Source: Sphingomonadaceae bacterium (GTDB taxonomy: Bacteria; Pseudomonadota; Alphaproteobacteria; Sphingomonadales; Sphingomonadaceae). From it: a DNA stretch of 16,704 bases. Under the pieces are notes generated by a model. The model had not been told where the DNA came from. It made no database searches and was given only the letters and a program-made list of their open reading frames with translations. Every line of letters begins with the position of its first letter. The stretch's first letter is position 1. Below, one piece after another: positions 10,701-16,704 of this stretch. The stretch lies in contig CANEVG010000027.1 in assembly GCA_947442095.1 (NCBI GenBank), positions 1 through 16,704 on the forward strand. The letters are read 5' to 3'. Made by a program: the position numbers and the translations under genes.

Positions 10701-11210
10701 GCGCTCTGCTGTCACCAGCAGGTCCGCCAGCACCTCGCGCAGCAAGAGATCGCGGTCGCGGTCCTCCATCGCGCGCGTGCCGGGAATGAGCCCCGCTTCC
10801 ACCGGAAACGCACCCAGCAGCCACTGCGAGAAAGCGTGTATCGTCTCGACCCTCAAACCCCCGCCCGGGCAATCGAGCACAGCGGCAAACAAGCTGCGCG
10901 CGCGGGAGACCGTTTCCGGGCCGAACGGAGCGCCAATGAAATCCAGTTCGCGCGCCAATTCGATTTCAGGCAGCCGCACCCAGCTTGCCAGCACATCGTT
11001 CACCCGCGTCGCCATTTCGGCCGCGCCCGCTTTGGTAAAGGTAAGGCACAAGATCTGATCGGGCGAAACGCCGGGCTGGAGCAGCAAGCGCAGCACGCGT
11101 GCGGAAAGCACCTGTGTCTTGCCCGTGCCTGCAGAGGCAGAGAGCCACACCGTGCGTTCGGGCTGCACGGCAAGGCGCTGGTTGTCCTTCAGCGGATAGA
11201 CCTTGCTCAT
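7722..11210 (-). CDS. addA: Double-strand break repair helicase-nuclease AddA
   Basis: AddA is the motor and one of two nucleases of AddAB, which unwinds and resects double-strand DNA ends and loads RecA at Chi-like sites. The product is 1162 residues, normal for alphaproteobacteria. UvrD-type helicase motifs are complete: Q11, Walker A ASAGTGKT at 25-32, DEAQD at 400-404, GDYKQAIFGFQG at 439-450, TVHGSKGLE around H795 and VAMTRAEEAL with R874. The C-terminal RecB-family nuclease carries GTLDRL and VVDFKTD with D1088 and K1090, so both activities look intact. Its ATG overlaps the addB stop (ATGA), implying coupled translation and matched subunit amounts. The UvrD-type N-terminus and terminal nuclease separate it from UvrD or Rep. 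Confidence 0.97.
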   Translation of the reverse strand: MSKVYPLKDNQRLAVQPERTVWLSASAGTGKTQVLSARVLRLLLQPGVSPDQILCLTFTKAGAAEMATRVNDVLASWVRLPEIELARELDFIGAPFGPETVSRARSLFAAVLDCPGGGLRVETIHAFSQWLLGAFPVEAGLIPGTRAMEDRDRDLLLREVLADLLVTAERDCDDPMFAALEDLSLRMGEDAVPAFLLRCAGAHALWHGPGAWQPPLRPRINRVLGLDAEEDGSGLAEMLRDEVFDVRSVRRCMDANLRWGRQTGLDAASIMQDWLESPPAARMAGLDGFARQFLKADGEPRSPRYQLKVEPDYAEYQARVIEYLKQVSERRARIDLAARLDPALTLGRMFALAWDEAKAREGFIDFDDQIRAAADLLTRQDMAEWIRYKLDRRFDHILVDEAQDTNAAQWRIVLDGLVADFFSGEGQRSDALRTLFVVGDYKQAIFGFQGTSPENFAAARARVKRQLDELAAVTNDPAKALLPLGLGKSYRTAASVLAFVDRAIAAIGPERFGLPEAPERHQGDEDRPGTVVQWRPVGGAAEEGEESTEDGSGDEGAETWLSRPDRVMADQIASQVKQWLDQGFPLHKNGPRLARPGDVMVLVRKRKALAGLIVARLHARGVPVAGVDRLRLGAPLAVKDLLAALRFGAQPLDDLNLAALLVSPLVGWTQQMLLEHGYRKKGVALWEHLRGSEGPATFPAMDRLRSLLAKADFGTPAALLHWLLVGPWQARRALVARLGREVNDPIAELLNAAMAYAAGQTPSLVGFLQWFDAGDGELKREAGQKVDLVRVMTVHGSKGLEAPIVILADAAGDPKDSRPGDLELEEAVRDERRRVPLPPLRKAERAGPVREAAERAAEAEREEHWRLLYVAMTRAEEALFIGGALGSRHKVPPEDSWYAQLSPLFGEDENGWREDTIWGGVRQLGGLGPVPLAKVAAEPEAEVEALPDWFSAPLPAEPRPPRPLAPSRLGEADDAADPPTRPGPAARLAARRGTLMHKLIERLPELQLAARAEVAAVWLERMAADFVPGERAAMAEAALAVLAEPAWADVFGPGSLAEVSIAAVVGERVVSGTLDRLLLQDGRVRVVDFKTDRRPPLSLKSVPVSSLRQMAAYVAALEVIYPGRQIEAALLYTHTPQLFVIPDAVITAHKPALQAPQESFSA

Positions 11211-14200
11211 GAAGACTTACCCAAAGCTTTCTGGCCGCGCCCCTGCCACTCTTCCAGCCGCATCAGCTGGTCATAATCGGCATAGCCTGGCAGATCGGGA
11301 TTGGGCCGCGCAGTGAACGGCTCGCTGCCCAGGATCCAACGGGCGATGGCCTTTATCAGGAAGTCTAGCGTTTCAGCCACAAACTCATCCCGCGGCAGAC
11401 CGAACTTCTTCCGCCCCTCCAGCACCGGTTCGAACATGTAGCCAAAGGCGTCTTCGCCCTGCTTTTTCTGCAGCGACCAGTATTCAAAACCGTTGGCTAT
11501 CCCTTGGACCCCATCAAACCCGCCGCGCTCGGCAATCAGCGCGACAAGGCCAAGCTGCAGCGCAAAGCCCTCCTGCACCATCCGCCCCGAAGGCGGCTTG
11601 CCGGTTTTGTAGTCCACCACCACCAACGTCCCATCGGCGCAGCGGTCGATCCGGTCGGCCCGGCCATGGAGGCGCACGCCTGCAACATCGATGGCACCGG
11701 TCTGCTCCCACAGCACTGGCGTGCGGCCTCTCATGGAATGCTCAGCGTGGTAGTCTTCGATCCATTTGAGCCCTTCCACCAACCGCGGCCGCCATAGCCC
11801 GCGCATGAAGGGATGCGCGCTCATTTCCGCCAGAGCGCGCTCAGCCATCGGGATCAAACCGCCGTGCGGACTGCCCGCATCATGCCACAGCTTCAGCACC
11901 TCATGCACCGCCGTACCGCGCCAAGCCGCTGTTGGATCGGCATCCAGTGCTTCGAGTTTGCGCAGCCCCATGATCGCCTGCGCGTAGAACTGGTAGGGGT
12001 CGGCGCTCAGCTTATCGAGCGCGGTGGAAGCAATCGCCACGCGGCGCTGGTCAGCAGAGGGCATCGGCTCCGGCTGCGGATAAGGCGGAGCAGCGGGGGC
12101 ATCGTCCAGCCGGCGAGCGATACGCACTGCCTCATGCTCGTGCTGCAATTCGCGGCCCAGCATCGCGCGGATGCGCAGCAGGAAGCGCGAGGGGATGACC
12201 GGCCCAGCCGTATCGCGCATGGCATGGCTCAGCACCACTTCAGGTGCCCCCAGAGCAGCCGCCAGGTCGTGCGCGGCCAGACCGATGCGGAAATCCGCCC
12301 CCGGGATGCCCAGCGCGCGCAGCACTGGCGGCGCAAGCAAGGGATCGGGCGCAGGCGCAGCAGGCCAATTGCCCTCGGTCATCCCGCCGCAAATCACCAG
12401 ACCGGCGCGGCTCATCCGCGCTTCCAGCAAGCCGTAAATGGCAAGGCGCGGATGGCTGCCATAGGGCGGGCGCACCGCGATCTCGCTTGTCGCATCGCGC
12501 AGCAGCGCGGGCAGTTCGGCAGGATCGACTGGCAGCGTGCTGCCTTCTGCCGCAACCCGCCATGCCTCGACAAAGCCCGCCAGCGCGCGGCCATCCGCCT
12601 CGGCCCAGATAAGCGTGCCGCACAGCGCTTCCCCCGCCTCGCCCAGCCGGTCCAGCATCACGCCCAGCGGCTGCGGCTGCCCGTCACCCAGCAGCGGCGC
12701 AAGCAGCAGCGCGGCCTCGTCCCACCACGCGGTGAGGCCCGGAAAGGCGGATTCCCTGGCCGCAGCGGCAGTCCGAACCGCATCTAGCCCCGGCCCGGGG
12801 CGCGGCCCCCGCAGCGCCAGATCGAGCTGGCGCACGCGTTCGAGCCATGCCGCGCGCGCCTCGCCGCCTTGCACCAGCGGATGCCCGAGCAGCGCCAGCA
12901 GCGGCACCGGCGCGGCCGATGTTGCGGCGACTTCGGCCAATTGCAGCAGCAACCGCCCCGCCGGGGTCTGCGGCAAGGGCCGGCCTGCGGTATCATCCGC
13001 GACAATGCCCCAGCGTTCCAGATGCGCGACCAGCCGCTGCGCCAAATCGCGGTCGGGCGTGATCACCGCTACGCGCTTTTCCGGCACGGCCAGCGCTTGG
13101 CGCACCAGCACGGCAATCGCCTGCGCTTCTTCTTCGGGATGCGCGGTTTCCATCATCCGCACGCCCGCAAGCCGGCGCGCTTCTGCGGGGAGCTCGGCCC
13201 AGACCGTGCTCGCCTCTGGCGGCAGAAACAGGTTGGAGATCGCCCGGCTGCGCGCGGGCGGCGCGGCAGACGGCCCGGAGCGGTGCCATGCCGCAACTTC
13301 GCCGCGCGCAATTCCCATCCGCGCCAGCAGCAGCTTCAGATGGTACTGCGGATGCGTCACCACATCCCCGCGCGCAAACACCCGGTCGCCTGCGCTTTCG
13401 GTGTTGCCCGCCACGCCGAGCGTATCCCATACCGCGTCTGCAAGGCCGAGATCGAGATCGGGCAGGATCACCGCACCTAGCGGCAGTTCCGACACCGTGC
13501 GCAGCAGTTGCGCGACGGCCGGGGCCGCCGATGTCACGCCCGCCGCCACCACCGGCCAGGCGGGCGGCGCGTCCCACCAGCGCTGCGCGACATGGCCCAG
13601 CAGCCGGTTTCGCCGCTCGGGCGGGTCGATCTCGCCGCGCTCGGCGCACCGAAAGCGCCACTGTGCCAGAACCATGGCAAACTGCCGCGTGCTCGCCTGC
13701 CAATGCGCGGAGAGATCGCCGAAAACCCCGACAACCGACTCATCGAGCAAGCGTTCGAGCGGCACATCCTCCACCGCGAGCCGGTCCATCGCCTGCGCCA
13801 GCGCCCGCGCCTGGCGCAGCAATCCGGCGGCAGAGGCGGTGCGTGTCTGAGGGTCAGCGCGCAGCATATCGGCAATCGCTAGCAGCCGCGCGACGGGATC
13901 GGCCGCAGGCGGGAGCAAGCTACCAACGCCCAGCGGGTCAAGCAGCGGCCCCAGCGTCTCATCCAGATCGAGATCGCCCACCACCGCCATACGCGGCAGC
14001 AGCAGCCCGCGCCCGGCTTCAAGGCCCTCGGCGCCGCTCGCGCGCACAAATGCCTCGGTTACTGTGCGCACCGTGCGGCGGCTCGGCAGCAGCAGGGTCA
14101 GGCGCGCAAGGCCGAACTGGTCTTCGTGGTAGCGCGGGATCAACCCAGCCACGAGCGCATCGGCAAAGCCGCGGTGCGCGGCGATGGAATAGACCTTGGG

Positions 14201-14215
14201 CTTCCGATCAACCAC
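11207..14215 (-). CDS. addB: Double-strand break repair protein AddB (alphaproteobacterial type)
   Basis: The second AddAB subunit, 1002 residues. It provides the other nuclease and an inactivated helicase-like scaffold. The N-terminus (LTLLLPSRRTVRTVTEAF) has no Walker A, so it cannot be an ATP-driven motor. The C-terminal RecB-type nuclease is intact: H771 in GTAVHEVL, D854 in GRADRID, D868 and K870 in VVVDYKTGK. Bacillus-type AddB holds an Fe-S cluster with four cysteines around this nuclease. Here the first position is D739 (SADPYQFY) and residues 960-1002 contain no cysteine, so the cluster is absent. The start is GTG at 14215, overlapping the murU stop by 8 bp (GTGGTTGA); no other start fits better. 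Order and overlap with addA confirm identity. Confidence 0.95.
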   Translation of the reverse strand: MVDRKPKVYSIAAHRGFADALVAGLIPRYHEDQFGLARLTLLLPSRRTVRTVTEAFVRASGAEGLEAGRGLLLPRMAVVGDLDLDETLGPLLDPLGVGSLLPPAADPVARLLAIADMLRADPQTRTASAAGLLRQARALAQAMDRLAVEDVPLERLLDESVVGVFGDLSAHWQASTRQFAMVLAQWRFRCAERGEIDPPERRNRLLGHVAQRWWDAPPAWPVVAAGVTSAAPAVAQLLRTVSELPLGAVILPDLDLGLADAVWDTLGVAGNTESAGDRVFARGDVVTHPQYHLKLLLARMGIARGEVAAWHRSGPSAAPPARSRAISNLFLPPEASTVWAELPAEARRLAGVRMMETAHPEEEAQAIAVLVRQALAVPEKRVAVITPDRDLAQRLVAHLERWGIVADDTAGRPLPQTPAGRLLLQLAEVAATSAAPVPLLALLGHPLVQGGEARAAWLERVRQLDLALRGPRPGPGLDAVRTAAAARESAFPGLTAWWDEAALLLAPLLGDGQPQPLGVMLDRLGEAGEALCGTLIWAEADGRALAGFVEAWRVAAEGSTLPVDPAELPALLRDATSEIAVRPPYGSHPRLAIYGLLEARMSRAGLVICGGMTEGNWPAAPAPDPLLAPPVLRALGIPGADFRIGLAAHDLAAALGAPEVVLSHAMRDTAGPVIPSRFLLRIRAMLGRELQHEHEAVRIARRLDDAPAAPPYPQPEPMPSADQRRVAIASTALDKLSADPYQFYAQAIMGLRKLEALDADPTAAWRGTAVHEVLKLWHDAGSPHGGLIPMAERALAEMSAHPFMRGLWRPRLVEGLKWIEDYHAEHSMRGRTPVLWEQTGAIDVAGVRLHGRADRIDRCADGTLVVVDYKTGKPPSGRMVQEGFALQLGLVALIAERGGFDGVQGIANGFEYWSLQKKQGEDAFGYMFEPVLEGRKKFGLPRDEFVAETLDFLIKAIARWILGSEPFTARPNPDLPGYADYDQLMRLEEWQGRGQKALGKSS

Positions 14216-14939
14216 GTCGCAGGGCGGCTTCGGTCGGTGCGATCATCTTCGGGGCGCCCACTTCGTACCATAGGCCGCTATGCGAGATGCCGTAGAGCCG
14301 CTCTTCCTCGATCGCGCGGTTCCACAGCACCCCGGTGGAGAACGCCCCCTCCGGCGCATCACGAAGCAGGCGCTGCGACACCAACTGGATGCCGGTGAAG
14401 ATGAACGGCGCGACCCGGCCCGATTTGCGCCGGGTGATCTTGCCCAGCGGATCAAGATGGAAATCGCCCCGTCCTTCGTAGTTGAACGCGCGCGCATGGC
14501 TGACGAGCAGTAGCAGCGCGTCCATCCGCTGCGGGTTCCACGCGGCGCTGAGCGCAGCGAACACATTCTGCGGCCCATCGAGCCAGACGTTGTCGCTGTT
14601 GAGGCAGAAAAACGGATCGGCATCAATCAGCGGCAGCGCCTTCATGATGCCGCCGCCGGTCTCGAGCAGCCTGTCGCTCTCGTCCGAAATGGCGATGGCC
14701 GGCACCTTGCAGTTCGCGAGATGCGCCGTGATCTGCCCCGGCAGGTAATGCACATTGACCACCGCGCGCGCGACCCCGGCTTCGGCCAGCTTGTCGAGGC
14801 TGTGGTCGATCAGCGGCCGCCCATCCACCCGCACCAGCGGCTTTGGCCGGGTTGCCGTGAGCGGGCGCATGCGCTTGCCGAGGCCGGCCGCCAGCACCAT
14901 CGCCACATCGCTGGCCAGAGGCGTTCTAGGCTTGCTCAC
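14208..14939 (-). CDS. murU: MurNAc-1-phosphate uridylyltransferase (MurU-like nucleotidyltransferase)
   Basis: MurU makes UDP-MurNAc from MurNAc alpha-1-phosphate and UTP, the second step of the recycling route that bypasses MurA/MurB and, in pseudomonads, gives intrinsic fosfomycin tolerance. The product is 243 residues from GTG 14939, close to known MurU. The nucleotide-binding signature LAAGLGKRMRPLT is at 16-28, KPL at 33-35, ETGGGIMKALPL at 93-104, and the metal-binding aspartate is D116 in NSDN. The GTG overlaps the amgK stop (GTGA); a longer frame from 15110 only extends through amgK in another frame. Adjacency to an AmgK-like kinase is the main reason for MurU over glucose- or mannose-1-phosphate transferases. 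The exact substrate is inferred. Confidence 0.85.
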   Translation of the reverse strand: MSKPRTPLASDVAMVLAAGLGKRMRPLTATRPKPLVRVDGRPLIDHSLDKLAEAGVARAVVNVHYLPGQITAHLANCKVPAIAISDESDRLLETGGGIMKALPLIDADPFFCLNSDNVWLDGPQNVFAALSAAWNPQRMDALLLLVSHARAFNYEGRGDFHLDPLGKITRRKSGRVAPFIFTGIQLVSQRLLRDAPEGAFSTGVLWNRAIEEERLYGISHSGLWYEVGAPKMIAPTEAALRRG

Positions 14940-15928
14940 GCCGCGAACTGTCCGCCGAGCGTGGCTGCCGGATCGCGCAAATCCGCCGGGATATGTGCAT
15001 CGAACCAATGTGCGACCGCGGCGAGCGCGGGATGCGCCAAATCGCGCTCCAGCAGCGCCCAGACGCGCGGGATATAGTCCAGATAGCGCGGCTTGCCGTC
15101 GCGCTTCCATAACCGCACGAAAATCCCCACGATCTTGGCGTTACGCTGCGCGCCGAGCCGCGCGTAATCGGCCGCGAAGCTGGCGTCGGCACCGCTCTGC
15201 GCGACGTAGTAATCCAGCATGGCGGCCTCGAGAGCGGGATCGACCTCACGCCGTGCATCCTGCAGCAGCGAGACCAGATCATAAGCGCGGTGCCCGACCA
15301 GCGCGTCCTGAAAATCAAGCAAGCCCTGCTTCTCGAGCCCGCCGACAAGCATGATATTCTCGGCGTGGTAGTCGCGCAGCACCGTGACCCCGGGGCGCTG
15401 GCGCGACAGCAGTGGCCCGAGCGCCTTGTCCCACGCCTCCGCCCAGCTCTTCCCATCGACATAGAGCCCGCGCGCCGGGCAGAACCAGTCGATGAACAAC
15501 TTGGCCTCGCGCTGGTATTCCGCGAGCGAATACTGCGTGAACGGTCCCGGCGGCAGCCGGTGCAACTGGAGCAGCGCGTCCACCGCGTGGCGATAGACCT
15601 CGCTTTCATCCTGCGGCCATGCATCGAGATACTCGCGCATGCGCACTTCGCCGAAATCTTCGAGCAGCACGAAACCCTGCCCTGCATCCTCGGCATGGAT
15701 CAGCGGTGCGCGCATGCCGTTGGAATCGAGCCATCGCGCGGCACGGATAAAGGGCTCGGGATCTTCCCCGGGCGGCGGCGCATGCATCAGCATGGCGGTG
15801 CCCTTATCGCCGCGCAGACGAAAATAGCGCCGGTTCGAAGCATCGCCAGGTAGCGGCTCGATCGCCGCGCTTCCCCAACCTGCGGCGGCAAGGAACGCTG
15901 GGGCGGAAGCGGGTATCGTCAGGTCCAT
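14936..15928 (-). CDS. amgK: Anomeric MurNAc/GlcNAc kinase AmgK-like phosphotransferase
   Basis: AmgK phosphorylates the anomeric hydroxyl of MurNAc (or GlcNAc) recovered from peptidoglycan, giving the sugar 1-phosphate used by MurU. The product is 330 residues with an aminoglycoside-phosphotransferase/choline-kinase fold. N-terminal blocks are LPGDASNRRYFRL and the hinge FVLLEDFG; the catalytic loop is LRDYHAENIML with D186 and N191; the metal-binding aspartate is D205 in LLDFQDAL. ATG 15928 was chosen (10-bp overlap with the tsaE stop); an in-frame TTG at 15946 would add six residues. Similar proteins are often labelled aminoglycoside phosphotransferases, but the overlap with murU and closeness to tsaE favour cell-wall recycling. 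MurNAc-6-phosphate phosphatase (MupP) is not in the window. Confidence 0.85.
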   Translation of the reverse strand: MDLTIPASAPAFLAAAGWGSAAIEPLPGDASNRRYFRLRGDKGTAMLMHAPPPGEDPEPFIRAARWLDSNGMRAPLIHAEDAGQGFVLLEDFGEVRMREYLDAWPQDESEVYRHAVDALLQLHRLPPGPFTQYSLAEYQREAKLFIDWFCPARGLYVDGKSWAEAWDKALGPLLSRQRPGVTVLRDYHAENIMLVGGLEKQGLLDFQDALVGHRAYDLVSLLQDARREVDPALEAAMLDYYVAQSGADASFAADYARLGAQRNAKIVGIFVRLWKRDGKPRYLDYIPRVWALLERDLAHPALAAVAHWFDAHIPADLRDPAATLGGQFAA

Positions 15929-16368
15929 GAGATGCGTTCTAGCCAATCCGGTCCCGGCTCGACAATGGCGAGGCGGCCGTTATCCAAGATTTCCATCCGG
16001 ATCGAAAGGCACGCCGCCTCGCTTGCAAAACCGCCGGCATGCTCGGGCCACTCGGCGATCAGCGCAGCATCGGCGCGGTAATCGTCAAGGCCAAGCTCCG
16101 CCACCTCCTCGGGATCTTCCAGCCGGTAGAAATCGGCATGTACCACGCGCAAGCGGATCGGCGGCGGATCATAGACCTCAATGATCGCAAAGCTTGGGCT
16201 GGGCACTTCGCCTTCGTGGCCCAGCGCGCCAATGATGGCGCGGGCCAGCGTGGTCTTGCCCGCGCCCAACCCGCCCGAAAGCGCCACCACATCGCCCGGC
16301 TGCAGAGCAGCGGCAATCCGCGCGGCCAGGGCGGTTGTTGCGGCGAGGTCGGGCAGATGGATTTTCAT
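15919..16368 (-). CDS. tsaE: tRNA t6A37 biosynthesis ATPase TsaE
   Basis: TsaE is the small P-loop ATPase that works with TsaB and TsaD to install threonylcarbamoyl on A37 of ANN-decoding tRNAs in the cytoplasm. The product is 149 residues, typical. Walker A is GGLGAGKT at 32-39, the switch-like segment VPSPSF at 55-60, HADFYRLEDPEE at 77-88 with the conserved H-x-D-x-Y-R, and EWPE at 106-109. ATG 16368 gives the usual N-terminus (MKIHLPDLAATTAL). The open frame upstream only runs back through the histidine kinase gene in another frame. It starts 10 bp after the kinase stop and its end overlaps amgK by 10 bp, so it sits in the middle of the transcriptional train. Confidence 0.96.
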   Translation of the reverse strand: MKIHLPDLAATTALAARIAAALQPGDVVALSGGLGAGKTTLARAIIGALGHEGEVPSPSFAIIEVYDPPPIRLRVVHADFYRLEDPEEVAELGLDDYRADAALIAEWPEHAGGFASEAACLSIRMEILDNGRLAIVEPGPDWLERISWT

Positions 16369-16378
16369 GGCTGAATTC

Positions 16379-16704
16379 TCACGGTAACCGCACCACGGCG
16401 CTGGTCCCCTGCCCTTTTTCGGAGACAAGCTCGAAAGTCCCGTCATGGGCTGCGACAAGCTGGCGCACCAGCGGCAGGCCGACCCCGCCGCGGCGCTCGA
16501 CGGATCGGCCATCTGCGCTGATCTTCAGCCCCTCGAGCGCGCGGGCCAGCTGCGCCGGGTCCATGCCGCTGCCATTGTCGGAGACAACGACCTGGAGGCC
16601 GCCCCCGCTAGCCTTGCTGCCCTTCGCGCCTGCGCGGCGCGACGCCTCCACCAGAATGCGGCCACCGGCGGGCGTGGCGGCGATAGCGTTGTCGATGAGC
16701 TGGC
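16379..16704 (-). CDS. Sensor histidine kinase, C-terminal ATPase domain (5' end outside window)
   Basis: Only the last 107 codons are present; the gene continues past the right edge. They form the second half of a GHKL ATPase domain: an N box (QLIDNAIAATPAGG), G1 (VSDNGSGMD), G2 (GGVGLPLVRQLVAAHDGT) and the terminal GQGTSAVVRLP. This makes it the catalytic end of a membrane or soluble sensor kinase. No F-box phenylalanine is visible between G1 and G2, and G2 reads GVGLPLV in place of the common GLGL form. Both are seen in some kinase subfamilies. The sensor, dimerisation and phosphoacceptor parts cannot be seen. Its stop lies 10 bp before tsaE, so it is probably the upstream member of the same operon. 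Confidence 0.85.
   Translation of the reverse strand, partial: QLIDNAIAATPAGGRILVEASRRAGAKGSKASGGGLQVVVSDNGSGMDPAQLARALEGLKISADGRSVERRGGVGLPLVRQLVAAHDGTFELVSEKGQGTSAVVRLP

Noticed and set aside
9612..11276. 554-codon plus-strand open frame opposite addA
   Set aside because: Antisense shadow, with Arg/His/Gln-rich composition and no recognisable motif; it runs across the addA-addB junction.

Overview
The window is GC-rich chromosomal DNA. Its gene content and protein styles (AddA/AddB of the alphaproteobacterial type, SecA with a C-terminal zinc motif, an exported M28-family peptidase, and a linked amgK-murU pair) suggest an alphaproteobacterium, most likely in the Sphingomonadales (Erythrobacter/Novosphingobium-like). 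This placement comes from family knowledge and not from a search. Almost everything is core housekeeping. I see no transposon, phage, CRISPR array, tRNA or rRNA gene.

Layout from left to right. A possible 5' fragment of a minus-strand gene lies at the left edge, followed by about 300 bp with no convincing gene. Next comes secA (minus). About 100 bp upstream of secA, on the same strand, is a small unrecognised ORF (about 95 codons) with a good signal peptide. The gap between that ORF and secA holds a perfect 8-bp GC-rich inverted repeat and alternative pairings. This arrangement (small secreted leader, structured intercistronic RNA, secA) resembles secM-secA of gammaproteobacteria, and it is the best candidate here for something undescribed. 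Divergently transcribed on the plus strand are argJ and an inositol-monophosphatase-superfamily gene, overlapping by 4 bp. They end only 4 bp from the end of a convergent minus-strand gene for an exported M28 metallopeptidase.

The right-hand 9 kb is one long minus-strand gene train. In transcription order it is: a sensor histidine kinase (only its C-terminal ATPase domain is in the window), tsaE, amgK, murU, addB, addA and trxA, possibly followed by the M28 peptidase. From tsaE to addA each junction overlaps by 4-10 bp, so translation is probably coupled. The train joins tRNA t6A modification (TsaE), recycling of peptidoglycan MurNAc to UDP-MurNAc (AmgK, MurU), double-strand-break processing (AddAB) and thiol redox (TrxA). 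Three genes (the monophosphatase gene, murU, addB) start with GTG inside or against the upstream stop codon.

Functions of secA, argJ, trxA, addA, addB and tsaE are secure from motifs. AmgK/MurU is a strong inference from paired motifs and order. The substrates of the monophosphatase and the M28 peptidase cannot be told from sequence.
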